From Asterias amurensis (taxonomy: Eukaryota; Echinodermata; Asteroidea; Forcipulatida; Asteriidae), in the NCBI RefSeq assembly GCF_032118995.1, contig NC_092648.1:15714450-15778449 (forward strand): a stretch of 64,000 nucleotides of DNA, written 5' to 3'. Under the pieces are notes generated by a model. It made no database searches. It was not told the DNA's origin and saw only the letters and a list, made by a program, of their open reading frames with translations. The position numbers were made by a program, and so were the translations under genes. Shown here piece by piece: positions 41,421 to 60,600 of this stretch; position 1 is the stretch's first letter; each line of letters starts with the position of its first letter.

Positions 41421-44364
41421 CACATGTGTAAAATAAGCGAGCTGTTTTCGTGCTTAAGCGATTTTTTTTGCTTAAGCAGCTCTATGAAATTGGCCCCATG
41501 TTTTAACACACGTGCCATATAAAGAAATTTGAGTATTATCTTCTCTCCAAGCATCAGTAATATTAAAAGAAGAAAAACAAAATCCAAAATGGCCGCAGCT
41601 TAATAAACTAACTTCTACATTTTACATTTTACGTTTTGCATGGGTACTATATCCCTACTCGCCCCAGTCTTTCGGCTGCCATTAGGTTGGGGGAAACTTA
41701 AACAAACATCGAAACTAGTATTGGTGTAAGAAAAAGGCCGTCTCGTGTGACGAAGTAAATAGAAACATGACCATTCTCATTGAAACTGTGTTGAATGAGC
41801 TGCCAATCAAAGGTGCATGAGTAAAGAAACCCTAGATGTGTCAACATGTTTGATTAAACAAAGTGCCTAGAATGTAACCCATTTATAAGTGACCAGACTT
41901 TATTTAAGTATCAACAAATACACACACATTTACTCAATCTTTCAGTAGCATGGGTTAAGTTACCAAACCTAACCTTGTCTTGTGTAAAGTAACGATTTCT
42001 CTTAATAATTAGCCGGAGCTTTGTGTTTCTGTTCGAAATAGCTTATAAAATATTCCAGCCATTTGGGATGGAAATGAACTTGCATCACTCTGAATGGAAT
42101 ATAACAAGTCATACAATCAATGAAGCTGCAAAAGCTTATACCTTAAAGTGATAGTACAAGACAAGCTGGGTGAGAAGACTGCTAAATGTTAAAGAAACAT
42201 CGGAGCGATTGTCAACCATTGTGTCCCTTGGAATGAAATGAAAACTTCATTTTGTTTCATGACTTTATTTTAAATAAGAGCTGATTAGAACAACTAATTC
42301 TTTAAGATCTTTTTTATTCAAGGCAAAAATATTTTCCGAGGCGACGGTATTGTATTTTGTTTTTCTTAGCTAAAAGTACACAAATTTTCTTAGCAATATG
42401 CTAAGAAAATTAGCTTAGAAGCAGCTGGAACTGGGCCCTAGTTAGTTACATACCCGGGTCCAATCTCAAAGACCTGCTTGGATAGAACATTTTTATAATC
42501 CCCAAACAATTTTGCATATCCCAGAAAAAGACTTGTCACCAGAAAAGAGCATTTTATGATTATACAATTATTGTATTAGATATCACAAGCAGTGCACTTA
42601 CAGCTCAGCTGACTAGAGTGCAGATTTTTGGAGCAAGGACCATGAGCGCCTGCATTGGCGAATACCGGCGCTATATAAGACTTCAATGATGTCATATGCA
42701 TTTTAAGATCGGTTCAATATGTTTGCTTAGCAGGCAATATTTTCTGCTCAGCAGCTCTATAATATTGGACCCTAGATACTGAGGTCTGTTTGAAGAAAAT
42801 CTACAAATACATGTTGTTTTTCAAAAATCAGATTGAAATTAATTTACTCTTGGAAAACCCAACAGAGAACCATCTCTTGAAATATGTCACACCCAAGATA
42901 AATTAATGTTCATTTGCTTAACACATTTTCTTTGTTCATATCCGACACGAAACTTGACCAAAGAATGGTTTCTGTACACAGACAATCATAATTAAATAAA
43001 TACATGCTGCAATTGAATACATTTTCCAGACAGTTTTATTCATAACATGTGAATTAATTAACCAAAATTTTATCAAAGAAAATGAACGACAAAGATGGTG
43101 ACACATACACTGAGCATAATTTATTGTTATTCTCAACTGAAGATTTATGTGTAAAAAGTTGCAACATTAACTGTTTCTGTAGTCTAAATGGAATTCAGCA
43201 CAGTTCCAAGGTGGACTTAATCGCATAGTTTTATGCAAATTTTTAAACATATAAGGATGTGTTTTATTTGAGTGTGTACAATTTGAAGCAAATGTTCTTT
43301 GACCAATTTGTTTCCCATGGCAAAAAGAACTGAATACAATGACATCATGTGGTACTCTTTATCAAAAAGCTCTGTATATTGTCTTCCATGATTCTTCACA
43401 ACGTTCATTCCTAGTTAGGAAAATAATAACCCTTCAATAAAACAGAATAAAACAGACAAGGTATTCACATTTTGAGACCAACATGAACAAATGAACTGAT
43501 GACATGGTTTAACCCTATCACTATCTGTGTACTCTCTTGCCCAACTAGCCTGTGCCACAAATTCCAAAGGATACTGTGAGACGAAGTCCACAGTTCACAA
43601 GCCATGTAGGCCATACAGGCTTAAGTATAATTTCTCATCCTGTTCCGCCCCACTTGGTCTAAGAGAACTCAGTATTTAACAGTGCCCTGACAAAGATCAT
43701 GCGGTGTTCAAAGTTTGTGCCCCAGCTATCCAGCACAATTTTATTAAATCATGCAAGGGAAAAAAAGTTTAGTGAATAGAAAAATGGCACACTCTTAGAC
43801 CAATGGGGGTTGGAACGAAACTCATTTTACAGAGGCATCTTTTCAATACACTGTATGGCCTTCATGGGGTTTCCTGAAAATACCAGCAGTATAAACAGAA
43901 GAAATCCATACCAGCATGGAAGGTATGATACTTTGTGGTACAAATGTATAAATTGTTGATACAATGAAGGCATTTAGGTTACCCTAGCCTGACAGTTGTT
44001 TACTTCCTTTCCAAAAGGAATCTGTTAAAACATGAAACAAATTAAGTTATCTTTCAAAACAACCAGCTCAAACGTTATCCAAAATCAACAAGTATTTTGT
44101 TGACTTTGAAGAATTCAGAACTGGCTAAACGTGTCAATGAAGCGTGTTCTTTGAGAGTCCAAACATTTCTAATCGCATGCGCAAATAGAAATGAATGAAA
44201 TCTGAATAATTGTGTGTAAAAAGTTTAGCAACTCTACCCTTTCAACCTCAGACAGAGTGGCTATGAAAATGATGGCATGTATTTGTTGACGATAACTAGT
44301 CATCTGAAGCACCTATTGCTGTGGAGACTTACAGGTATTTTGTTCTTACAAATATTCTACATCA

Positions 44365-50428
<6,064 letters not shown>

Positions 50429-53400
50429 ATGGAGGATAAACCTCAGATAATCTCCTACATTCAGAAGAGTTTAAACTTCACGTTATTCGACACGAGATGG
50501 ATTCCGTGCAGTGCTCGTTTCGTTGTGCTTGGCAACCACCCACGCCAGACTGGAGTCATGCAAGTCTATGGGATGTCATCAGAGGGAGATGTTACTCTGC
50601 AACATGAGGTCAAGTCTAAATGTTCTCAAAGTTTAAACACGATTAAGTATCATCAGAGACCAACTAGATATATGGGGTGTGGGGTGGGGGTAGCCCCACT
50701 TGTGTGGCCAAGGATAGCTGAATCCTTAAGCCATCCTTGGCCACACAAGTGGGGCTAGGGTGGGGGGAATCTTACTAATAATGGGTAATGAGTAATAATT
50801 CCTTATTTAAAACTGTTGTTTACTTTTCTTTTGTCTTTGCCTTTACTTTCTGTCTGTTCTTTCTTCTTTATTTATTACAGTGCTAACACACATCGGTGTA
50901 TGGGTAAAAATAACCAAAATTAATATTCTTTATCCCCGATGTAAATTTAACATCTCTTATTCCTTATTTATTTAATTAGGCTTTATTCTATTTCTAGTAC
51001 AGCCTTCATCATAATCACCATACTTGATAGTTGCATTGCCAGTCACACTGGGGCGAACCCCTTCTCTTTCCATAAGTTTGTACTGGGATCTTTTAATGTG
51101 CGTTGATAGTTTTTATTAATAACATACGGGTAACGGGACCTACTTACTACATACATACAGCTTCACATCTCGTCCAAACTATAGGACGAAGCAATGCCAA
51201 GGGGAATTGTTAAGTGTCTTGCCTGAGGACACAAGTCTTCGTGCCACAACCGAGACTCGAACCCACACTCTGCTGATCAGATACAGCAGAGCCTGAGTTC
51301 CGTGCTCTAATACCGCCATGCCCCGACACGTCCTCCCCCTTTCCCCCACAGCTAGCCTCCTGTGTAGTCTGCCTCACTCACTAATTAATTTCCCTCTCCC
51401 CACCTTTGAACTTGTCCTTTTTGTGTTTCTTACTTCTGTGGAGAAGATTCATAAGTGGGAGATTACTAGTTCAGATAAGAACTTGTCTTAGAAACTCTGA
51501 ATGTTTTGTTTATAATGCTGCTAGTAGGTAGACTAAAGAAATGAGAGACTATCGAGTTCAAATAATAACTTGTCCTCTAAGTTTCTGTTCAGTGTGTATG
51601 TACTAATACTTTGAACATCATGCTTTTCTTTCACAACAGACTGAAAAGAAAGAGGCCTTCCGTTGCGGTACCTTTGGTGCATCTAACATCAAGCAAAGAC
51701 ACCTCGCTACGGGAGATTTCGTCGGAAACATGAGAATATGGTAAGAAAACAAACCTTATTATTAAAAAAACATAATATATTATAAAACCAGTGTCTGATC
51801 ATTGAGCTGCTGAAAATGACTTAATAGGCCTAATCACTCAAATAGCATCTTTTACTTAGCAAAATGCTACACAAAATGCCTAAAACTTGTTTAGTCCAAA
51901 TATTTTGCTTTCCAAAATGCTGGATGAAATCTTTCCCCGTTTGCTGCTTCCTATCCTTCTGAAAGTCTTATTACCCATATAAAGTTGACATATTCATGTG
52001 ATTTGTTCTCCCATTTTTTCTGCCTCCAATTGTTTTGTTTCCATATCATTAATTTCTTACTCGATTGTTCAGAGCAAAGGATTTGATTTTGAGGGGTTTG
52101 TTTTTCTTCCACCAGGGATTTAGAGAAGACTGAGATGCCAGTGTATTCAACCAAGGCTCATTCAGAGATCATAAATTGCATTGATGGTGTAGGAGGTCTA
52201 GGCATCGGGGAAGGAGCACCAGAAATAGTCACTGGAAGCAGAGATGGTACGCCTACTATCATAGTTGTTCAATTTTTGCTTTGTCTTATTGAACTAGTGA
52301 AAAAGCTGTTGGTCTTGTGAAATAGCAAGCTATCTGGTCTCACTGACTAGTCACTTAAAATGTAAAATCCTGCAATAAGTAGAGCTATATAAAGCTATTT
52401 TGAGATATGGTGGACACAATATAATTGCATTGTTTGGTTTTGGTAAATCTGCCTATAATCCAAACCAAGCAGTAGTGTATTCGTATGGTGTTCGCAATTC
52501 CTCAAAAAGGCTAATTGCCCAAGGTGCTTCAACCAGACCAGTACACTGGAGAAGTCACCAGCTGTGACAATAGAATTTGCGCCACTGTTGGAAGAGATAA
52601 GGTTCTCAACCTTGGTCAGTTTCTGCAGTGTTAAGCTGTGGCACTGATACAGAAACACTACAGAAACAATGACAGGAAAGTGTTACATGGGTAACTTCAC
52701 CAGTACGGAATATCATAGGAGACTTTGAGGCACCTTTTGAATAGGCACCTGTTCAGGAGGGTTGAAGAGCATTATAAGGCATGAAATAATGATCAGAGAA
52801 TCAAACCAGCAGGGAAGAGGACCTCTGGAAACTAAGACCCCTGGAAACCAGGGCATTTTAATAACCTAAACTGTACTTGCATATCTTGTGAAGGTGCTGT
52901 GAAAGTATGGGATCCAAGACAGAAAGATGAGCCAGTTGTTAACATGCAACCAGCTGAAGGAGAAGCCAAAAGAGATTGCTGGACTGTGGCATTTGGTAAG
53001 TTATTCTAATGATTATAAAAGTACACATCGATGTAGTTTTTGTTTGTTACTGCCAGTTTTTTTTCAGAAATAGACTGAAAACCATTGATTGAAGTTCACT
53101 GTTAAGTTTAATATGAATGTCTTTTGAAGACTATGCTTAAAGTAAGTACACACTACTAACTTGCTCAAGTTGTGACCATTGTATCGTCATTCAAACTGAA
53201 ATTTATTATTTGATGTTTAATTCTGTCAGGCCATGCTCATAACGAGTCAGACAGATGTATTGCAGCTGGTTATGATAATGGAGACATCAAGCTCTTTGAT
53301 TTACGAAACATGAGCCTTCGCTGGGAGACCAACATTAAGAATGGGGTAAGTATCTTCTACATTCATGTGGTGTTAACAAATACTAACTTCATGATTATTA

Positions 53401-55179
53401 ATAATAACAATTTTAATGGTTATACCCAGGCATAATATTTGTCCTACTTTAGTCTGGTTTCTTGACTTTTTGGGCCTCCAAAAAATCTGAAATATTTTGA
53501 TTAAATAGCCTGTAATTTCTGTTAGAGTCTACATGTACACTGTAGGTCAGCCCTTGACCTCACTGAAATCTGCCTACTTTTTTCCCAAGGACCAAATACC
53601 ATACAGCTTGTATATGCAAAACTTTAAAGCACTGCAGTCATGAATACATGTTTGTTGCAGGTGTTTGGAATTGGACTGTGGTGTGAGAGTCAATGCAAGA
53701 AAAAAATTCAGGGGCATTTCCCAGTGAGGGGTTCACTGCAATTGCTCTAAAGCGCTTTATAAGAACAGGGTATTGTTACTTTTTTTTCTTTCAGGTGTGT
53801 TCAATTGAGTTTGACAGGAAGGACATCGTAATGAATAAACTGGTTGCAACGACATTGGAATCCACTTACCACGTCTTTGACTTACGTACTCAGCATCCCA
53901 CTAAAGGATTTGCATCGCTCAAAGAAAGCGTAAGTTTGCAATTTTGAAGCCTACAAACTCCATCTCTGGTTTCCCAAATATCAAGTTCAAAAGTTTTGAG
54001 ATTGTTGTTAGAAAAGGAGCTATAATCATAATAATTTAATTGTTAAAGACTACCGATGACAGTGCATTCATTTTGAAAAAAAAATAAGTCACATAATAAT
54101 TTAATGAATGCTAAGAAACCACTCTCCAAAAAAAGAAAACACCAAATACCCCCTCCAAAAAAAGTCCCCCCCCCCCAAAAAAAAGGCATGTGGTTAACGC
54201 ACTCTTCACCAACTCATCATTAAATGATATTTGTTTATAGTAATAAAAAATAAATGATCCCTTTTCAAGGTTGTGTCTCGTTCATAGCATAGTTCCGTGT
54301 TAAATTATATTTTAATTGCAGGCTCACAAATCCACAATCTGGATGGTAAGACATCTCCCTCAGAACCGTGACCTCTTCATGACCCTAGGTGGGTCAGGCT
54401 CACTGCATCTCTGGAAATAGTAAGTCACTTGTTTTGCTGGTGTCAATCTAGTACCTTGGAATTTTATTGAATTTGTGTCAAATAATAGACACCACCAGGG
54501 CTCAATTTCAAAGAACTGCTTAAAACCCTTTTAACTATAAAGCTTACATATATGGCTACATTTATATCAAATCGTTTATCTGCCACAAGGTTTCCGAAAA
54601 TGTTGAGTTTAATTTAATATTTTGTTTATTCCATTGGTCACGGATGACCTATTTTTACAGAGTCGAGTTGAAAGGGTCCAGCAGAAAAAGTAGATAATCA
54701 TAACAAAATTACACCTAGGAGAATAAGGTCACTGCATCCAAACTACTATGTCACAAGTATAATCTTTGACTGATATCCTGCCCATTTCTGCTTAGCAGAA
54801 AATTGTTAAGCAATATATTTTCTGCTGAAACAGGACTACATTTATATTTTAACCATTTGGCAAGGCAAAAGACTTGGACATCATTATTGTCCAGTTGCTT
54901 TGTATTCTTGCAGTCAAGAATAGTGATCTACTAACGTCAATCTTTGTTTTGTATCCACTTCATTCAATCAGTTCATATCCAACGAGTCGAGTACAAGAAG
55001 ACGCAAATGGTGTTGAGATGGGAGTCATTGGATCTGTGAGCCTATTGCAGAACATCACGCTGTCTTCACAGCCAATCTGTGGTTTTGATTGGAGTGCCGA
55101 CAAGGAGGGTGTCTGCGTGTGTACGTCATTCGATCAGATGCTGAGGGTGCTACTCGTCACAAAACTCAACAGGGTTTAA
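50429..55179 (+). CDS. DNAAF10: Dynein axonemal assembly factor 10 (WDR92/Monad), complete
   Basis: DNAAF10 is a WD40 adaptor of the R2TP/prefoldin-like co-chaperone system that helps pre-assemble axonemal dynein arms in the cytoplasm. Eight exons: 50429-50608, 51640-51740, 52116-52246, 52894-52995, 53230-53345, 53795-53929, 54322-54419, 54972-55179 (TAA). They join in phase to about 356 residues (human 357). Conserved blocks are [170 protein letters not shown] and [20 protein letters not shown]. The exon 1 donor is GTCAAG, weaker than usual, but it is the only one that keeps phase and family spacing. ATG at 50429 is used because it starts the conserved MEDKPQII; the reading frame upstream lacks a better start. 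Confidence 0.97.
50691..50757. repeat. Strong hairpin in DNAAF10 intron 1
   Basis: TAGCCCCACTTGTGTGGCCA and its perfect complement, extended by AGGAT and ATCCT, form a stem near 30 bp with a loop of about 10 bp. It begins about 80 bp after the exon 1 donor. Flanks are G-rich on both sides (GGGGTGGGGG, GGGTGGGGGG). Confidence 0.8.
51005..51340 (-). repeat. tRNA-derived SINE, V-SINE type, in DNAAF10 intron 1
   Basis: On the minus strand GGCATGGCGGTATTAGAGCA is the A-box part and GTGGGTTCGAGTCTCGGTTG the B-box part, followed by GTCCTCAGGCAAGACACTTA, the conserved body. The remainder toward 51005 recalls the 47640-47710 flank (CCCCTTCTCTTTCCATAAG). Probably nearly full length. Confidence 0.7.
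54496..54835. mobile_element. CAGGGCTCAATTTCA inverted-repeat element, diverged
   Basis: CAGGGCTCAATTTCAAAGAA at the left and TTTTCTGCTGAAACAG at the right recall the 16238 family ends, with GCTTAGCAGAAAATTG inside. It lies in DNAAF10 intron 7. An unrelated stretch in the middle may be another insertion. Confidence 0.45.
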
Positions 55180-56140
55180 GTTGGTGGAGTACACTTCAGG
55201 AGCGATGTGGAAGAGACTAGAAATATTGATTTCAAGCCAAATACTTTAAACTCCACACCGCTATTTTACCTTAGTGTGATGGGTTTGGGACGCCTTAGCA
55301 AAGTCACTCATGCCTGGTATGGGTCCAAGTATATCAGACTTCAAATGTTTTTGGGTGCTACTGGAGTAATTTTTTTTTTTTTTGAGGAAAAACTTCATGA
55401 TCCAGCCCATTATTTGTTCCCCATGTTGGGGTTCCAGGCGCCACATGTAGCAGGGGGTCCCCGGCAGACATCCATATCCAAATACACTAAATGTTTCCGT
55501 ACTTGGATATTGGTACCTTCTTTGTTGGAACAAAGTGCTCTGGGCTGCCAGCCACCTGCCTTTAAATTTACCTGGGGTTTTGTGGTAAGAAGAGTAGATT
55601 GTCACAATTATTCTGGATTATTTTCTTTTAATGAGAACATGGAATCCCTAGAATACAATCTAAAGAGCATCATGAATTGTTACTGTGAGACAACATTATA
55701 TCTTTGCATTAAAAATTCCTTATGTTTCTCCTTGAAGATTGACTAAATATGCAGTCATAAAGAGGTTCTGCTTATAAAGAGTACATTATGAAGTCACAAA
55801 TCCCATTTCTACTTTGCGTTTCTTCGTTTTGCTGTCCTCTTAAATAACAACATTCCTGTTATAAAGAGGTGATTTGGTCAGTTCCAGCGTCCTTTATATA
55901 ATGAGATTCAACGGCACTGGATTATTTTTTTTCAAATTCTCTTGTTTCTATTTTGTTTGTGTGTGTTTTAGATATGTTTAAGTGAAGTTTTTAAGAAGCA
56001 GTGCCTTTATGCATACATTGCATACCTGAGTGCACTGATATTTTGGTTTGATGTACATGTATTTGTTATTTTCTATGTATAAACTGTACAGAGTGCTATA
56101 ACAGTAAATAATAATAAAAAAAAGAAAACAAATATGGACC
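55180..56140 (+). other. DNAAF10 3' UTR with poly(A) signal at 56113-56118
   Basis: After TAA at 55179 there is no further coding. An AATAAA follows at 56113-56118, preceded by AATAATAAT and followed by an A-rich run, so the transcript probably ends near 56135. A 179-codon open frame at 55207-55746 lies wholly inside this UTR; it resembles no family I know and looks like chance. Confidence 0.65.
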
Positions 56141-56144
56141 GTTG

Positions 56145-57654
56145 CTTTTGTATTTTCTGTACATTTTATTAGGTTCAGTCATAAACCAACATAAAAATCT
56201 TACTTTTAAAGACCATGATCATTCTGCAGCCTTGTTTTTCTGTACTGATCTTTGAAGGGAATGAGCCCGATTCTTTTTATGTACACAAATAGAGCTTTCT
56301 TTTGAAGACAAAATTTGAGTGGACCTTCAACTTGCTTTGACAAAGCAAAGGAAGCCATTTGTGAGTTAGATTCAATGTCTGGTACAAGGAGTCACAAGTT
56401 GATTCTTAAAATTTGAATTCCTCAGACTACATGTGTAAAGGCAGTTGCTTGGTCACATAGTTCGAGGCATGCATTTGCGTGTAGTTATGTAAGAGGTGGT
56501 TAGCACCGAACACAATTGCAAATGAATTTGCAATGGTTCCAGGCATTGACCATCTGGAGTCATTCACCCTCGGAAAACAGTATAGCCAGTATCAAAAATA
56601 TGATAATTTTGTGACAAAATGCTATCCGTCCATCAATTCTGACTTGCCGTGTGTTCTTTTTCTAAACAAAGAAGTCAATCATTTATAATTTGCTGAACTG
56701 TCGGCTCCACTTAGCCAAATATTGAATGCAAAATACAAACGGTGTAAGAGAACTGGAAATAAAACAAATTAAGAAGTAGAGAAATACATGTAAATATGGG
56801 ATTGTACTAGAGATACCCCGTACAGGGGATACCTTGTTTCGGGAATACCTCATATAGGGAATACAAAGCATTGCTAGGATTAGCAGATCTGGTATATGGA
56901 TGTCCGCTTGGCTGTTGTTCCCAATGGCCTGCAGTGTCTCTGGTGTTACAGCCCAATGTTCTTTGCAGAGGTTCTATTTTGCTAATGTATTTCTGTCAAA
57001 GGAAAGGGACAAAGCAAGAGTACAGTTAGAATGGAAAACATTACTGTCATTACTTAATTATTTTTAACTGTGCTGAACAGCCTATTGCTGTTTTGCTACA
57101 CAGTAACAGTTGGACTGAAATTAAACAGACTTAGGCCTACCATATGTTTCATTCAATTCAATATCATTAAAAACTTATATTTAACAATAACAATACAACA
57201 ATATTGAACACAAGTACACTAGTAAATCATTTTTGCAAAACCATGATTACGAAATATGATAACATCAAAATACAGGAAGAAAAAACATTGAATACAATAT
57301 CTTTTGAGTGTAAAGAAGAACATGTAAACTTGTATTATATGCAAAATATTGCACCAAAAGTATTACATATAAGCAAAGAAAACAAAATTGAAAAAATCAT
57401 AATAACAGGAGAGACAATGAATACATCTGTAAGCTGTGCAAAAGCATGAAATATATCAAAATTACAAAGGAAGAGAAATACAATCATATACGTGTACATT
57501 TTGTGTAAAAGCATAAAATATCTCAAAATCATAATGGGCAAGAATACAGTTACATACAAACACATTTTGTGCAAAAGCATGAAATATCAAAGTCATAAAA
57601 ATGGGAAATACAAGTCCTAATTTTCAAAAGCATAAACAAGGTTAAAAAGATGTC
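56145..57654 (-). other. Probable SART1 3' UTR with poly(A) signal at 56165-56170
   Basis: TTTATT at 56165-56170 reads AATAAA on the minus strand. I see no other clear AATAAA between it and the SART1 stop at 57655-57657, so the 3' UTR is probably about 1.5 kb. It contains a short tandem array near 57435-57630. Cleavage sites of SART1 and DNAAF10 would be nearly abutting. Confidence 0.5.
57435..57630. repeat. Tandem repeat, about 67-bp unit, three copies
   Basis: GTGCAAAAGCATGAAAT starts copies at 57435, 57503 (as GTGTAAAAGCATAAAAT) and 57569, so the period is 66-68 bp. The last copy fades near 57630. It lies in the probable SART1 3' UTR, just after the stop codon. Confidence 0.75.
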
Positions 57655-60600
57655 TCACGCTGTCAAGCTCTTGGATCCTCCACTGAGAAGGATGAATGGA
57701 GATTGAGTTTGCTTCTGTTTCAGCTTCATCATGGAGACGGTGTTCAGAGGAGTGTCTGTGGAGGACATCTTCTTCATGGCCTGGGCAAAGAGATATTAAG
57801 AAAACCAAAGGGTAAGTTGTAAGAAATATTGTTCCAAAAGGAAAGTTGGCGTGTCATGGACGAACAGTCTAGCACACTGGAATAAGGCTCTGGTGTTTCT
57901 ACAAATAATATTAAAGCAATTGCATAACATTGGTAAACAGTATTGTCCAAAAGCCCACACTTCGTGTATCACAACTTATATATAAAATAGCAAACCTGTG
58001 AAAATCGGTTATGAGAAAATAACGAGAAAACCCACTCTTGTTTCTGCACGTTTCGCTGTGTCATGACATGTGTTTAAAATAAATCTGTTATTCTCGATAC
58101 CGAGAATTGATAATTGTTTTAATGTTTTCTCAAAAAGTAAAGCATTTCACGGAATAATATTTCAAGGGAAGTCTTTTACCATTACCTTCTGTAAACCCTG
58201 TAAGTTATTTGTAAATCTGTGAACTGTTAATTTTTGTTTTGTTTAGAAAGTGTCCAATGGCTTTAAGCTGGTATTTATAGAACACCTTTTCCAGAGGTTG
58301 CAATATTGTGTCACACACAGATAATAACAAAGACGGGAAAAAAATTAAAATCACTGACGGCGAAACAAGTGGGGGTCTGCATCAGTTTCTTGAATGATTC
58401 AAGTGAGTTTGCTTTTTTGCAGCTACATATATCTGGTAGTGAATTATACAGTGCCGGGCCCACATTAGAGAAGGCTCAGCCTCCTGCTTAAGTGTTTGTA
58501 TTATCAGCAAAATGTTGGTTCCGAACACTTGAATCCTTAAGCAAGGCACTTAACTATTATTACTTCTTTCTCTTGATGAGACATAAAAGAACCCAGTTAC
58601 ACTTATCACAAGAGAAGGGGTTTGCCCTGGTATTTCTGGCAGTGGCTACTGAATGCGCCTTAGCACCATGCCAACCCTTTAATACCTAAACAACATACCT
58701 CTTCCTCCAATAGTTTCTTTGCTCTTTTATCAGTCTTCATTTTGCCCGATCCTTTGCCATGGAAACGATGTGAGAGAAGACGGAATGCCTATCAGAAAGA
58801 AAGGGAAAGAACAATCATTACACCGTTGCTTTGCCTAAACATAGTTCTGCTTCACAACATTGAATCAAGTCAAGTTAAGTTAATTAATCTTTGTTAACTT
58901 TGTTTTACTTTTGTAGTGTTTAACAATGTTATCAGGCCAATGTGCGTCTTTTTAACTTCTGTCATGTTATTTTTGAGATGTAAATAATAAACCTAATTGA
59001 GTTCAATGGAATTAAATCCAACAGATGGAAAAACAAAAGCTTACATACAGATAGTTCTCAATAAACACCATCTTTACGGGCAAATTGGATTTTGGCTTGC
59101 AGGCACTCAAATTATTAACATAGTCACATCGATCGCTACCAATCATGCCATGAGTTATGTGAAAGGTTCAGATGCTGCAAGCCACTCTCAGAAAACACAT
59201 GACTCTGTGTTCCTAATTGTCGGTACAAATCTGTTGACCCCTTGTAGATATGTAAAGCACCTCTGCAAAATTGCGCATCCACAATTTCTTTTTAACTTCT
59301 GTCATGTTATTTTTGAGATGTAAATAATAAACCTAATTGAGTTCAATGGAATTAAATCCAACAGATGGAAAAACAAAAGCTTACATACAGATAGCTCTCA
59401 ATAAACACCATCTTTACGGGCAAATTGGATTTTGGCTTGCAGGCACTCAAATTATTAACATAGTCACATCGATCGCTACCAATCATGCCATGAGTTATGT
59501 GAAAGGTTCAGATGCTGCAAGCCACTCTCAGAAAACACATGACTCTGTGTTCCTAATTGTCGGTACAAATCTGTTGACCCCTTGTAGATATGTAAAGCAC
59601 CTCTGCAAAATTGCGCATCCACAATTTCCACAAATTTTTGGGTCAACTTCTGGGAATAAAATTTTGACTCCCAAAATGGAGGACAGGACTGGTGTGAGTA
59701 AGAGGGGCTGCATGTCGTGCAAGGGTTCAATGACAAAGACATTAATTCTGCTGCTTATATCAGGGATCAGAATTTGGGGGCCTTGAGAAATAAAACATTA
59801 AGCCTACAAAACACGGCAGATACAAAGAGCATTTCAAAACGCAATAGAGCCAAATTAATGTCCATTCTGCTGGGATTTGGTGATTGGCTGGATCATGGAG
59901 CATGAAGCCCAAAAATAATTAACATGAATATTTGGTTTTAAAAGCCCTACACTGCAATCTGGGGCATTATGGTTTTATTTTCATTTGGGTATGTGTTTGA
60001 ATGTTTGAATGTTTTTATTTATTTTTTCTAGGGATAAAAAAACACACCTTGGAATTCTGTTTAAAACCGGAGAAATTACATCCCTGCTGGATTGAAGACA
60101 AAGGTTTGAATAATGCTTACCTCTTTCTGATTGATCTCTCGTCCATGGTCGTCATGGTATCTCAGCTTGACGTCAGGTTTGTAAGTCTCCTTCTCTTTGA
60201 ATTCAGCCAGGGGGCCGCGGTACCGATCATGCTTGTTGTACTTGGAATCAATATCACTAGAATGTTAAAAAAGACAGAGACCGAAAAAAAACTTAAAATC
60301 ATGCTAATCCATACAAATTTTAAAAACCAGGGCCCGATTTCATAGAGCTGCTTAAGCACAAAAGTAGCTAAGAATAACAAAATTACGCTTATCAGAAGAC
60401 AGTTACCAGCCAAACTACTTTGTCATGGGTACAACCTTTGACTGGTGTCCTCCTCATACTTGCTTAGCATATTTTCTTGTACAGCAGATGTCTGTTTACA
60501 GAGCCAAATATAGACTGATTACATGTACTACACACTGTGTTAATAACTACAAAAAAACCAAGCCACTGCAACCTACTTGTAGTTCTTATCCTCTACAGTG

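Larger units (their letters stand above)
40770..44364. other. Intergenic region between the uncharacterised gene and PSMA6
   Basis: It contains the near X-box at 41018, a 16-bp C run (41106-41121), a partial relative of the 5192 element (41288-41420), and degenerate CAATTTCATAGAGCTGCTTA-type pieces (41425-41505, 42360-42440, 42700-42780). The right part should include the PSMA6 3' UTR. I see no further gene. Confidence 0.6.

Noticed and set aside
50520-50540. Possible X-box half site GGCAAC near the DNAAF10 start
   Set aside because: It lies in conserved coding sequence (VLGNHPR) and only one half matches.
55207-55746. 179-codon open frame on the plus strand, the longest single frame
   Set aside because: It lies inside the DNAAF10 3' UTR, has no domain and no conserved feel, and includes a T run translated to phenylalanines.
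59337-59786. 149-codon open frame over the 340-bp duplication
   Set aside because: It is a frame through intronic repeat DNA; both copies stay open only because they are nearly identical. No recognisable domain.
60001-60345. 114-codon plus-strand frame
   Set aside because: It is antisense to a confirmed SART1 exon (60121-60256).
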